Assembly (NCBI RefSeq): GCF_008831285.2
Contig: NC_045141.1
Coordinates: 1,304,001 to 1,368,000, forward strand
Length of the DNA stretch: 64,000 nucleotides
Source: Nymphaea colorata
Taxonomy: Eukaryota; Streptophyta; Magnoliopsida; Nymphaeales; Nymphaeaceae
Reading direction: 5' to 3'
The translations under genes and the position numbers were made by a program. Every line of letters starts with the position of its first letter. Position 1 is the first letter of the stretch. The notes beneath the pieces were generated by a model that ran no database searches, was not told the origin of the DNA, and saw only the letters and a program-made list of their open reading frames with translations. This document shows positions 27,580 to 41,337 of the stretch, piece by piece.

Positions 27580-30500
27580 GTGTATATATATATGCAGGTT
27601 CACAATTTATAGTTTCATGCATGAACATAACTTATTTCCTAATTGCCTCTACAACCATACGAAATTCCATTTTTACCCTTGTTTACAAATAACAACCTTT
27701 GTTGTTAAGGTCTTGCTTAGGCATGGACTAAGTGTGAGTCCACAACCGTCGCCTAAGTCCACCACTAAGGCCACAGGATATGTGTTGGCTCCTAGGCTGG
27801 CACCCAGGTGCCAACACACCTAATCCATGGGAAAGTGAAAAGTCATATTCCCTTTAAAGTTTTTAATTGAGTATATATTGTTATGTACTTTATTTTGTAT
27901 TGATTATGTATTGTTATGTTGATTATGCTGTTATCTGTATGTTGTTATGTACTTTTATGTATATACTATTAGTCACTTAAGTCTATTATATAATAGTATG
28001 ATACTTCATACCTGTTATATGTATACATTAGTATGGTTATGTCACGTACTTATTTATATCATATAGTTATATGTATTGTTAATTTGTTATACTTGTTATA
28101 AACTTATGTGTATATACTGTTATGTTAAATTGTGTTGTAATACAATTTGTTATTCGTGTTATATGTATACGTGTTATATGTATATACTGTTACGTACAGT
28201 CTGTTATACCTGTTGCATGGTATTGCATCAACCTATTATATGTATATACTGTTAGCCTGTTATATGATATATAACATTGTGATACCTGTTATATGTATAT
28301 GTTAGTATGGTTACGTACTTATATGTATTGTTACTGTTGTGTGCTTATATGTAGACTATTATGTATTGTTATTTTTTTTTAATATTATGTCTTTCTTAAA
28401 GTACTGTGGATTAAAGCCTTCTTGCAGATTTACATTCCTTCTTCTAGAGATTAGATTTAGTTTTTTTTTGTTCTTGTATGAGATTGCATTTAATGAGTAA
28501 GTAAAACTTCTTCTATTGATTGTGCATATTCAATGAAGTCAACAATTAATTTCTGATTGTTTAAGTTAGTTTTATTTGTTATATTACTACTCTCCACATT
28601 TCAAATATTAGTAATAGTTAATCAAAATAACTTCACGTATTAGCATGCCCAAAAAAAAAAAAAAATCTGTCTCCTTTTTTGCCTATGCTCACCTATGCGG
28701 CACTTGGGCACCTTGACAACATAGATAACAAGAAAAAAAGTGCAAGTTTTTTCGTTTGGAAAATCAATGGATATTAAAATAGGAAAGACATCTTTATTAT
28801 ATGGAATTTCTTTGTATTCCCAGAAACTCATGCTATGTCCAACAAAAGGATATACATGTTTGGCACAAAATACTAGGACATCCTAGTATATCTAATTAGA
28901 GGCTCTACCCCACATTGAAACTCCTTCATACAAAAGATTTTGAATGCAAAGATCATGTTCTTGGGAAAATGAAAAGTCTATTTTTGAAAAAGAACTTTCT
29001 TTTCCCCTATGTCTTTTGAGTTGACCCGTTTTGATTACCCGTTTTGATGTTTGGGGTCTGGCACTAGTAGCGTCAAAGGGTGCTTTGCTTATTATGTTAT
29101 CCTTGTAGATGACTTGACTGGACATTCTTGGATCTACTTTCTTAAGCATAAGCATCAGGTTGTAATCTTAAAGACATTTCATAATCTTATTAAAAATCAA
29201 TTTAGCACTAGTGTTCAAGTGTCTAGATTGGATTTCAGAGGAGATACTTATCAAATGACTTCAAAAATTACCTTGACATTAATGACATCATACGTAAAAA
29301 GCCTTGTCCTAAGACCCCTCAACAGAATGACTTAGCTGAACGAAAGCATCAACATATAATTGAAACTACTAGAACTTTGCTCCCAAAAAACATACCAAAC
29401 AAACTTTTGGGCTGAAGCCCTTGCTAATTTTGGCTTTCCTCATTAAAAAATGCCAACCGAAACCCCAAGTAATACGACACCTTTTAAAAGACTTTTCAAG
29501 TATCAATCCAACTATAATCTTCTTAGAGTTTTTGGATGCAAGTTTTTATACTTAACGGAAGAGATAATAAACTTTTCCCAAAAGCTTTTCCATTCCCATG
29601 CTTAGGATATTCAGATACTCAAAAGGGATATGAGTTTTATGGCATAGAAAATGATCAATTATATGTCCCAAGGAATGCTTCTTTTATTGTAAGTGAACAT
29701 GGTTCTAACGATTGCAAACATCATGAAGATGAAATAGATTATTCATTTTTCTAATTTCTTGAATCTTCTCTCCTAAAACAATAATGATACTTAAGTGATG
29801 CCTATGATAGCAATGAAGGCATGAACCAAAATGAACATTGGATAGACCAAAAACAATACAATGAAAAAACTTGCATTGAACCAAATACTGAGAGAACTCT
29901 AAATGAACCAATTGTCTAATCAAGGAGAGATAGGGAAAACTTTCAAAGTACCATTGAAAAGTATTCTCAGAATAATCAACAAAATAAATCTAATATACAA
30001 AGATCAAGTAGGATTATTAGAATTCCTAATAGATTTGTTAAAGTTTCTCACTTAAATTTAGGGCATGCTTAATGTATGTAGTCTTGCTTTGAACCCACAA
30101 ACTACAATGATGCTAGAGACAAAATGGTACAGGAAGAAGCTATATTTAAGGAATTAGAAGCCATAAAAATGCAAACACATGGCTAATTCAAAATCTACCA
30201 CTAGGAAAGAAAACTATATCCTATAATGTGTCTCTTGAAGTAAAAAGTAAGAGCGATGAATTACTTGAAAGATGTAAAGTATGATATAGATTATGATGAA
30301 GCTTTTGCTCCTGTAGCACATATGACTATGACATAGATTATGATGAAACTTTTTCTCCTGTAGCACATATGACAACTATTAGATGCATCATTGCTATGGG
30401 TTCTATAAAAGGATGGAAGATGTTCCAACTTGATGTTAAAAATTCCTTTTAATTAGTAATCCTAATGAAGAACTTTGCATGGAAGCTATGTCTAGATTGT

Positions 30501-33500
30501 TGGTGCCTAAAGGTAAGGTCCTTCTATTGCATAAAGCTCTATGTAGGCTGAAACAAGCACCAAAGGTTTGTTTTAATAAATTTAAGCAAGTAATGGTTAA
30601 ATGTGGTTTTGAATCATGTTTATACTGACACTGCATTGTTTGTAGGAAAGTCTAATGCAGGGATTATAATTCTACTTTGTACATGGATTATAATTCTACT
30701 TTGTACACTGCATTGTTTGTAGGAAAGTCTAATGCAGGGATTATAATTCTACTTTGTACATGGATGATATGCTAACCATAGAAGTGATCATGGAGGAATC
30801 GGGGGCACTAAGAATATATTGAAAAGGAAAAATTGAGATGACTGACTTGGGTTCTTAACATATTTCTTAAGTGTTGAACAAGAAAAGTTTTATGTTTTAG
30901 GAGGTTCCTTGTAATATTAAAGAGTTATAAGATCTCTTTAATATTTTCCTTATTTCCCATTGAGTTATTTTGTAAATCCCTTTTCTACCCTAATCTCTTT
31001 TATAAGAGAGATAAGGGTTATCGTAATGAGGCTTCTTTCGGTTCAATCTCACGGCAGCTTCTCTCTCTCACTCTCTTCTTCTCCGCTGCAACATGGTATC
31101 AGAGCTACGGACGTGACTGGCGACGTGAAGCACATAGCCGGCGCGCGGACGTGACGCACACCGTCGGCGATCCTCCGTCTCCTTTCAGGCTTGATCTCTT
31201 CCACTTCCTCCGTTTCTTTCTCCTTCACCTCTCGCCTGTTCTAGTTGCTGTTTTCCAGCAACAGAACAGTGTGGAGGAGTCTATTCACGCTAGGAGAGAT
31301 GCGTGAATAGACTCCAGCCGTGGATTTTCAGAAGTGTATATAGTATCGCAGCTGTGTGGGAGTCTGCGCTGATTAATCGCCTATGATTTGATATGTTATA
31401 TGATCAACGCAGCCAAGTGGAGGACTGCTATCTATGACGTCTATGGCAAGTTTATGTTGATGGTCTTATTTGCTGTCGTTATTCATGATCTGTGAAGGAT
31501 AAACTGTGGTACAGCAGCATTAGATGCATAAATAGATAAGTCGTTGGTTAGCGCAAACAATACAAACAGTGGGGATTCGTTTTCAGTTGTGGGCTTACTG
31601 ATAGCAGCGTTTTTCTGTCTTCAGATTGCAGTCTTCTTTGTTGTGGTATTGCTGTCACCAGTTGGACAGCAGGTTGATTGTTTCTGCGCACCTAACGTTG
31701 CCGTGTGGGACGTCTGTTCTTGTTGATCAGTTTCTTTTTCAATAGAAATATATATATATATTCTCTTGCTATTGGTGGTTGATCTCTTGTGGACAGATTT
31801 ATGATGGCTGAAAGTAATAAATCTGATTTTTCTCATGAAGTTAAAAGTGGAGGAAATCCATTTTCGTATGGTTCTACTGTAAAGTTAGATGGATCTAACT
31901 ATGAGATTTGGTCTCGTGTGTTTATGATGTCTGTGATTGAACATCAAAAGGAGCATGTTATAGAAGAAAACGAACCTGTTGAAAAGAGTGGAAAATGTAG
32001 TTCATGGAAGGGAGATAATAATATTGTCATGTCATGGATCATGAATAGTGTGCAACCCCAAATTGCATCAACTATTGCATACTACACATCGGCTAAGCAA
32101 ATGTGGGATTTCTTGAAACAGACTTACTCGAATGACAGGAATATTAGCAAAATATTGCAGGTAGAGGAGGAACTACTTAATCTGCAACAGGGTGACCAAA
32201 GTCTTGCTCAGTACTTCGCTTCCCTTAAGTCCATCTCTGAGCGACTTAAAGCATTACGTCCTCCATGTCCAACATGTTATAAGACCCATGGTGAACAGTC
32301 TATGGTTGTGAAATTCCTACAGGGTCTCTCCTCTGAATATGCAGTAGCAAAGGCTCAGATGCTGACTGGAGCAGAAATCCCTGATCTAGCTGAAGCCTAC
32401 AACAGGCTCAGTCGTCTTGCTGTGACCCTCTCTTCACCTGCCAGTGATATCCATGCCTCTGCCTTAGCAGCTTCAGGAGGACGTGGACGCGGTTTATTCA
32501 GGGGAAGAGGCATGGGCCGTGGGTCAGGAGGAGGTCGGGGGAGATTTCAGTGCACTTATTGTGGGAAAATAGGTCATTTGGAAGACAGATGTTGGGATAA
32601 ACATGGTCGTCCTACTGCAGCTCCATCCTTAGGCAGAAATGTTACATCAAAGCTGGGGAATAACTCTTTACAGTCTTCTATTGGAGCGGCCCAAGCAGCG
32701 TCATCAGTAGTAGATGGGTCTTTATCTTCTTCTCAGCCTGAGACAATGACTGTGAGTATCAATAAGTCAGAGTGTGAGGACTTTTTAGCACACAGATCTA
32801 CTCAGCCATCGGCCTCCACAGTTATGATTGACAGCTGTTGACACTATCTCACATGATACAGGTACTACTTGGATCATTGATTCAGGGGCATCGAGGCACT
32901 TTTGTAGTAAGCCTTCTATGTTTACTGTGCTACACTCACTACCTCAGATACGTCATGTGAGACTTGCAGATGGTAGATTGTCACCCATTATGGGATATGG
33001 AGATATCAAGATCTCTCAATCTATGACTATTCCCAATGTGTTATATGCTCTTAAGTTTCCCACAAATTTGTTATCTGTCGGACAATTGGTTAATGATTTA
33101 CATTGTCGTGTTACGTTTGATCCTGGTTTATGTTCATTTCAGGACTTGCCAACTGGGAAGACGATTGGTGGAGGCTATGAGAAAGGGGGCATCTACTTCC
33201 TGTCGAATCTCGTGGGTATTGCAGCATCATCGATCACATCGTTGTCCTCCTCGTTCCAGTGGCATCTCAGACTTGGTCATCCATCTGTCTCCAAGCTCCG
33301 TCATCTCCTTCCACATCTCTCCTTACCAGAGTCGTTCCAGTGTGAAGCTTGTCAACTTGGCAAATACACTCGTAGTAGTTATTCATCGAGTCTTAGTACG
33401 TCTAGTTGTGGACTATTTGATCTTCTTCATGTTGATGTGTGGGGTCCTAGCAGAGTTGCTAGTAGGTCAAGATTTCGTTATTTTCTTGTCATCGTAGATG

Positions 33501-36500
33501 ATTATTCTCGAGTCACCTGGGTTTTCCTTTTGAAGGAAAGGTCTGAAGTCGTATGTACTCTCAAAAACCTTATTATTGAAATAAAGACCCAGTTTGGTAT
33601 TCTGGTTAAAAACATTCGCACTGATAATGCTTTTGAGTTTAAGGCATCTACCTTAATGAAGTTCTACTCAGATAATGGCATTTCTCCTCAGTTTACATGT
33701 CCCCATATTTCCCAGCAAAATGGAATAGTTGAGCGAAAACATCGTCAACTTTTAAATGTAGCTCGTTCCCTTATGCTTCATACTAATCTCCCTGCATATT
33801 TTTGGGGAGATGCTATTCTTACTGCTTGCTACTTAACCAATCGTTTACCCTCATCCTCCATTGATAACCAGATCCCCATTAAACTTGTGCACCCACAAAG
33901 ATCCTTGTTTCCAGTGGCTCCCAAAGTATTTGGTTGCACATGCTTTGTTCACATTCTTGGACCCACACGTGACAAATTGGGAGCCCAAGCCATTAAATGC
34001 ATTTTCATTGGCTACTCCAGAAACCATAAAGGCTACAAATGCTTTGATCCCTTGACTCAAAAAGAGTATATCAGTGCGGATGTCACATTCTTTGAGTCTC
34101 AACCTTATTATAGCCTCACTCCTATATCTGTTGAGATGCCACGATCTCTAGACCCACTACCTATTCCTCCTATTCCTTTGGAGTCATTCCCTGTTGAATC
34201 TCCTTCGTCTGTTGTGTCCAAGTTTCGTGATCCACCGCTGGTCTACACACGTCGACAGGACCCTTCTCATAATCCTTTGCCAACCGTTTCTCAGGAGGTA
34301 AGTACATCTGAAGTGCATAGCCCTACTCATTCTGATCCTTGTCAAGACTTACCTATTGCTCTTCGCAAAGGCAGACGACAATGTACTTTACATCCTATAT
34401 CTCATTTTGTGTCTACTGATGGGGTTGGTAAAAATATGCAACAATTCATTCATGCTTTGGCTGCTCATACAGTTCCTACGTGTCACCAGCAGGCCTTATT
34501 AGACACCCAATGGAGACGGGCTATGCAAGATGAGATGGATGCCTTAGTGCAGAGGGGCACTTGGGAACTTGTTGATCTTCCTTTTCGATGTGATATTGTT
34601 GGCTCAAAGTGGGTATTCACAGTTAAGTATAATTCTGATGGTTCTTTGGAACGATACAAAGCTCGATTGGTTGCTAAGGGCTACACGCAGACCTACGGTG
34701 TGGATGTCTTTGAGACCTTCTCTCCAGTTGCTCGGTTGGGAACCATTTGTCTTATTATTTCTGTGGCTGTCCACCATGACTGACACATGTATCAACTGGA
34801 TGTCAAAAACGCCTTTTTGTATGGTGATCTTGATGAGATTGTCTATATACAACAACCACCGGGATTTGAACGACAGGGGGAGTGTGGAAAAGTGTGCAAG
34901 CTGAAGAAAGCTATTTATGGACTCAAACAGAGTCCTCGTGCGTGGTTTCACAAGTTTTTCGAGGTAGTCTCACGGTGTGGCTTTGTGAGATCTCCTCTTG
35001 ATCATTCCTTGTTTATCAAGAAGGCTTCCAGAGGTATAACTGTTCTCGTGGTTTATGTTGATGATATTATCCTGACGGGTGATTTTGATCAAGAAATTTC
35101 TGATGCAAAGCTGTTTCTTCAAAAACACTTTGTGACGAAAGATCTGGGTCCTCTACGATACTTCTTGGGAATAGAAGTTGCTCGCAATAGGGAGGGTGTT
35201 GTTCTCTCTCAACGGAAGTATGTTCTTGATTTATTGCAGGACACAGGGATGCTAGGAGCTAAACCGGCAAATTTACCTATGAATCCACATATACATCTTC
35301 ATGATGACCAAACAGAATTAGTGGATTCTAGATCTTACAGATCCCTTATTGGAAAACTTCTCTATGTTACCGTGACAATACCAGACATTAGTTTTGCAGT
35401 GGGAAAACTAAGTCAATTTATGGAAAAACCAAGGAAAGTTCATTGGGATGCTGCTTTGATGGTGGTTAAATATCTGAAATCTTCTCCTGGTAAAGGCCTT
35501 TTGTTCACAAAAGGCAAGACTTTGGAAGTGGAAGCATATAGTGATGCTGATTATGCTGGCTCAGTAGAGACAGAAAATCTACCACAGGATTTTGTGTATT
35601 TGTGGGAGGCAATCTCATATCGTGGAGAAGAAAAAAACAAGGTGTGGTGTCAAGATCTAGTGCAGAATCCGAATACAGAGCTATGGCTCAAACAACAGCA
35701 GAAATGACGTGGGCTAGATCCATGCTATCCAACCTAAGTGCGTCAATCACACTTCCCATGAAGATGTATTGTGACAATCAAGCAACCACACACATTGCAA
35801 ACAATCCAGTTTTCCATGAAAGAACTAAACATATTGAAGTGGATTGTCATTACATTCGGGGATCTCGTTCAAGCAGGAACCATTGCCACTGTTCATGTTC
35901 CTTCAGAAGATCAAGCTGCAGATATCTTCACCAAAGCTCTTCCTATTGGTGATTTCTCTAGATGTTGTGACAAGCTGAGCATGTTTAATATGTATGCTCC
36001 AGCTTGAGGGGGAGTGTTGAACAAGAAAAGTTTTATGTTTTAGGAGGTTCCTTGTAATATTAAAGAGTTATAAGATCTCTTTAATATTTTCCTTATTTCC
36101 CATTGAGTTATTTTGTAAATCCCTTTTCTACCTTAATCTCTTTTATAAGAGAGATAAGGGTTATCGTGATGAGGCTTCTTTCGGTTCAATCTCACGGCAG
36201 CTTCTCTCTCTCACTCTCTTCTTCTCCGCTGCAACATTAAGTATTGGAGTGGCATTCCCTCCAAGAGGATATTTTCTATCTGTGACATCAACAGGTCTGG
36301 CATCACAGATGATTAGATTGCTGAGATACCAGAGGTAGTGGGAACAAAGATGAAACATGGCCCATTATAAAAGTTGTCTTTGCCATGTAAGAAACACAAC
36401 AGCAATTGTAGCATTTTATAACAAATTTAGGAATGACATTGAGGATACTTAGGCATGCCATTTGAGAATTATTAATAAGTAACTAATTTTGTTGAAGACC

Positions 36501-38904
36501 TCTCTACTTCTGCCTTCTGTATTTCCTATAATTGGTCCTCCTCATATTTCCTACAGAGCAGGGAGATTATGTATTTTTTGTGAATGCTTTCCCGATGTAA
36601 TTTTCTTTTTGTTCCAAACAGTTCTACCTCTCAGCTTCTTACTGCTTGTTGTTGCATTCTAATACAGATACTCTTTTTACAGAAACTTCTTGGAATGTAA
36701 TTCTGTCAGTTTGGCTGCTGCATTGATGGAAATGGAATGAGCATTACTTTTGTTCTTTGCATAACTTGCAGGCTGGTCGCTTGGAGAATGTGGTTGGTTG
36801 GTACCATTCTCATCCTGGATATGGGTGCTGGCTTTCTGGTATAGATGTGTCCACTCAAATGCTCAATCAACAATTCCAGGAACCTTTCTTGGCAGTGGTC
36901 ATAGATCCTACAAGGACTGTATCTGCTGGGAAGGTTGAGATTGGTGCATTTCGTACATACCCTCAGGGCTACAAACCTCCTGATGAGCCTGTTTCTGAAT
37001 ATCAAACAATTCCTCTGAACAAAATTGAAGATTTTGGGGTTCACTGCAAGCAGGTAATTTTGGCTTGGTTTAATGTTTTGAGCACTACACGTTACTCAAT
37101 TTTCTCCATGAACTGTCAAATTTATACCTATGCTTCTGCAGCTGTTGTTGCTTATCTCATGCCTATTTTATTTATTTATTGAAGATAAAATTTTGCTGAT
37201 ATTTACCTTGTGTTCTGCAGTATTACGCCCTGGATATAACGTACTTCAAATCCTCCCTTGATTCCCATCTCCTGGACCTCTTGTGGAACAAGTACTGGGT
37301 GAATACACTTTCTTCTTCTCCACTATTAGGTAACAGAGATTATGTTGCAGGGCAAATTTCTGATCTTGGTGAGTGCTTCAAGCCTTCATGCAATTTCCAT
37401 GGATGGTAACTTTTGGCTCATATCTTGCATGATTACCTTCCTAAGGACCTAAATAACATTGTTACACCACTTAGGTCCAAGTACCCTTGTCAATATGCTG
37501 TATAAGGCACTGGTACTTGGACATACGTGGATACATCTTGGATCAGACATGGGTTGGACCCAAATCCAATTCTCTAGGTTTAATGAAACATCAAACTTTT
37601 GAAAAAGTAATCATTTGTGAAACTTCAAAAATTTTGTTCAGTCATATATCTTCAGAATTTTGAAATATAATTCAATATCATTCTCAATTCTTATCTGTTC
37701 TGATCGGTAATTAATCATAAGGTTTGTTTTTCTCAGGGAAATCTTGAGAATTCATGTAATTAAACAAATACAAAAAATTTAAAAAATCCAAGTTTTCTAC
37801 TAAACGTCTTGCATAAACATTTATACAAATTCAAATAATTAGTAAAATGTTAAAGAAACCCCTGAAGAACTAAAGTATATTAAAAATGTTTTTTCCAAAA
37901 GAAATGACAACAAGCTTTTGTTAAAAATGTAATATTTTCAAAATATCACAAAATTTTCACTTCTGTTTCCATTTTTTCTTGTTTTTCTGCTTTTAGTAGT
38001 TAGTCCAGTATTTTGGAAACAACTGCTTGTAGCAATGATGTATCTTCACAAGTCCCTGGACTTGTATGTTTGATTGTATTCTTATATATAATTTCATGAT
38101 ACACACACACCCACACACATATATATATATATATATGTATATATGAAATTTCGTATGTATAGATATAACGTGGTGTCATACCTTCCAAACTTGCACTTGC
38201 ACCCGAGCCTATGTGACTTAGTCTTACCTTTTTATTTTTTGGATAGGGATGCAGGACCTTTTGTTGCAGAGGCTTTCCTTGTGCTATAGTGTTATCTAAA
38301 CATGCTTCTTCAAACCGGAAGTTTTCACTCAAAAAGCATAGGGTAGAAGCAATGTGGGAAATAGAAGAAAGAAGTGACACACTTAACTGTTTAAACCTGT
38401 TTAGAAAGTGGGAGCCTCTTAGGCACCTGCTTCATGAGAAATGTGAATACTCAAAATGGAGGGGAGAAGAGGGTTATGCAGCAGAAGAAAAGAGCCTCAT
38501 GAACAGTTCCATTTTCATTTGGCAGAAAAAAGGAAGATCGTGCTTGAGGCGTATGCCTCAGGTAGGCACATGAACCTTGGTGAAGCATGTGCTTCATTGA
38601 GGTGAAGTGCATGCCTAATGTCAAGTGCACCTGAATAGGATGCTTTAAGGCATTTTCTTTTGTTATACAATCTCCAAGCTGTACGCTTCATGCCTTGATG
38701 CTTACGCCTTTAATGACATTGATTCGTGGGTTTGCCAACTGTGCATTGATACTAAAATACCTATACTTCTACTAGAATTACATGATCCAAGCTTGTTTTC
38801 TATTAAAGATGTAGGTGATAACTGTAACGTTGGATGAACTAAAATGCATATGATTTATGAAAAAATAAAATTTTTAAAGGGATGGGAGCAACCGATTGTT
38901 ACTC

Positions 38905-38952
<48 letters not shown>

Positions 38953-39351
38953 GTATTTGAGAGTTCTTAAAAATCATGATAGAAAATTCGAACTGATATT
39001 ATAATATAATGATAAACCTCAACAAGTTTAAAATATAAACAATTTCCCTTAAATGCAAAAACAGGGATATTTTCATTTTTTTCAAAACATTTCTATTTTT
39101 TTCTCTCTTTTCTTTTCATTGTCAATATTTTTTGTTTTCTGATTCATTTTTTGGAAAGATACTGATATTTATGACAATTATATGTAAATATAAACACACA
39201 CATGTGCACACACATAGACCAACACATTCAGATGTTCCATTTTAACATTTTCCAGATGGTGACCAAACTTATCTGCGAAGTGTCAAGATTGATGACTATT
39301 ACATAGGGGGCTGCAGGCTGTATATTAAGTGAAACATCTCTATCTGTCTGT

Positions 39352-39404
<53 letters not shown>

Positions 39405-41286
39405 CGCAAGAAGAATTAAGATTAAGGAATCTTAATCCTGCTGCACTCACAACTAAGCTAAAACTATGTTTAAACTAACCAAAACTCAAGCAAAGATCAA
39501 ACAAACAAGAAGAACAGAAGAAAACTAACAAAACATTTCATTTCTTTCAACTTTTTTTTTTTGACTGTCTACAAAATGATCCAACGTCCCTTTATATAGA
39601 GAAAGGGATGGACTGCGGATCTGCATCCATTTACAAATACTAAAAATTCTAACTGGATCCAATTACAAAATTTGGTTATGCTTTCATCTTGCATCAGACT
39701 CCCCTAGTTGGAGAAGAGTCGTCCTTGACGAGTGTAAATCTTTCATTCTGCCAAAATGGTTCTTCACCTTAGAGAGATTGGACAAGGTTTGGCTCTGCTG
39801 AACAAAAAGGTCCCACCACTCGCCTACGTATGCTAAAGTGGTGGTCTGCTCATTATCTTCTGATGATGATCAAGGTGGCTGCTTCGGTGGTGGTTTTGGA
39901 GAAGGAACGCGAGCTTGGATATGATCTATGGTCATCCCCAAATCAGATTCAGTCTTAAATGATGGAATGAACTGGTTTGGATCCAGATTCGAACCCTTGT
40001 ACTCATGAATCAGGCGATGTGGATCCGAATCGGATCCAAAATCCGGTTCGGCTTGAACCGGCCCCCAAAGGGACTGGCTCAAACGTAGCTCGAGGCGCCG
40101 CTCGAGTTTCTCCCCTTCCGCCTCAAACAGAGGCGGAAGGGGCAAGCCAGAGGGCGGAAGGTGGGCGCCCACCGCCGCCCAACCATCCGTCTGAGGGCGG
40201 AAGGTGGCGGAAGGCCGCTACATGTCGCCTCCAGTCGGCCGCCAGCAGCGATTCCAGGGCAGGGCTGGTTTGGGGGGCGACACCTTGTGACTTTGCCCAC
40301 AAGCAACAAGCGGTGATTCCGACGTCTTTCCTGGCTGGAATTGTGCAGGCCGGTGAACGCTTCTCCTCCAGACACCTTCCCACAACAACGGCGGGACTCA
40401 TTGTCGGCAGCTCGAGAAGAGCTGCAATCACCTGCTCTCCTTCAGGTGAATTGAAGAATGGGGCTCGCGTGGGCGGCAAAGTTCCCTTGTTGCTAGTGGC
40501 TGGCCTAGGGCCTCCACCGGTGGGAGGCGGGGCGTTGGATTCTCTGGCTCCCTCAATGGTCACGACATCAACCACTCCTTGCCCACCGGTGGACAGTAGA
40601 CCCATTGGTGGGGCTGGGACTACCTCGGGCGGAGAAATCCCTTTCCTCCCTACACAAGAGGCAGACGAAACAGAGGTTGTTCCCCTGCTGCCGGATGAGC
40701 TCCCGGTTCCTTTACCAGATGACGACGTAGTGGCCAGCCTTCGCCACTCCTCGGGACGCTTATCCTCAACCATGGCTGGGTTCACCGCTGTTCGATGGTG
40801 AACTGGCGGGGTTGCTTGCTCATGGGTTGAAGAAGACGACGATCAGCCCACCGTCAAAGGAAGTCTAGGAAGATTTTGTGTGTTCTGCAAAATAGAGCAG
40901 AACATTCCTCTGATCTCATCTCTGAACTCATCAAACCTTTGATCGATGGTGAGATCTAACTTCTTGTTTATATCAGCAACATTACAAATCTAAACAGGCA
41001 CATGCCTTGCTAAGATCTGTTGTACTCGTTCCTCCATTAACGGCATAATTTTGCTCCTCTTAGAACCTTGCTCTGATACCAATTAATGCAAGAAGAATTA
41101 AGATTAAGGAATCTTAATCCTACTGCACTCACAACTAAGCTAAAACTATGCTTAAAGTAACCAAAATTGATGCAAAGATCAAACAAACAAGAAGAACAAA
41201 AGAAAACTAACAAAACATTTCATTTATTTCAACTTTTTTGACTGTCTACAAAATGATCCAATGTCCCTTTATATAGAGAAAGGGAT

Positions 41287-41337
<51 letters not shown>

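Larger units (their letters stand above)
30872..36236 (+). mobile_element. Complete Ty1/copia retrotransposon (element 2), youngest in window
   Basis: The 222-bp LTRs at 30872-31093 and 36015-36236 differ at only about two positions. The perfect 5-bp duplication TTAAG flanks the element (30867-30871 and 36237-36241). The 5,365-bp element has a tRNA-Met primer site, leader, gag, pol and polypurine tract in sense with CSN5. Despite young LTRs it carries a gag-pol frame change near 32836, a stop at 34781-34783 and frameshifts near 35568 and 35860. It is the sister of element 3, which lies in the opposite orientation. Confidence 0.96.
7666..36771 (+). other. CSN5: CSN5 intron 1, 29,106 bp
   Basis: Donor GTACGC at 7666, acceptor TTGCAG ending at 36771, phase 0. 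Three complete copia elements account for 17.5 kb (about 60%). The rest is older hAT and copia debris, AT-rich tandem repeats and unassigned sequence. The intron must be removed to join residues 127 and 128, where conserved CSN5 sequence continues without gap. Confidence 0.9.
39402..41289 (-). mobile_element. Small LTR element without pol (TRIM/LARD-like)
   Basis: The left LTR (39402-39696) has inverted ends TGACGCAAG...CTTGCATCA. A second copy at 41084-41289 is truncated on its right by a TA run. On the minus strand a tRNA-Met primer site (TGGTATCAGAGC, 41081-41070) follows the right LTR, and a purine tract (AGGGGAG) precedes the left LTR. A TATA box (CTATATAAAGG, about 39591-39601 on the minus strand) lies in the LTR. 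The internal part is only 1.39 kb, and no protease, integrase or RT similarity was seen. Target duplications cannot be judged because TA repeats flank both sides. Confidence 0.78.

Noticed and set aside
27343-27823. His/Thr-rich ORFs
   Set aside because: Translations of the CA and TA microsatellites.
27531-28380. CRISPR-like array
   Set aside because: Microsatellite and degenerate AT repeats without spacers; plant nuclear context.
31094-31105. tRNA-Met gene
   Set aside because: Only the 12-base primer-binding complement is present, as at 14576, 25414, 41070, 51998 and 58603; no tRNA cloverleaf.
39977-40801. A 274-codon plus-strand ORF as a host gene
   Set aside because: It lies antisense inside an LTR element, has GC-rich low-complexity sequence and no recognised domain.
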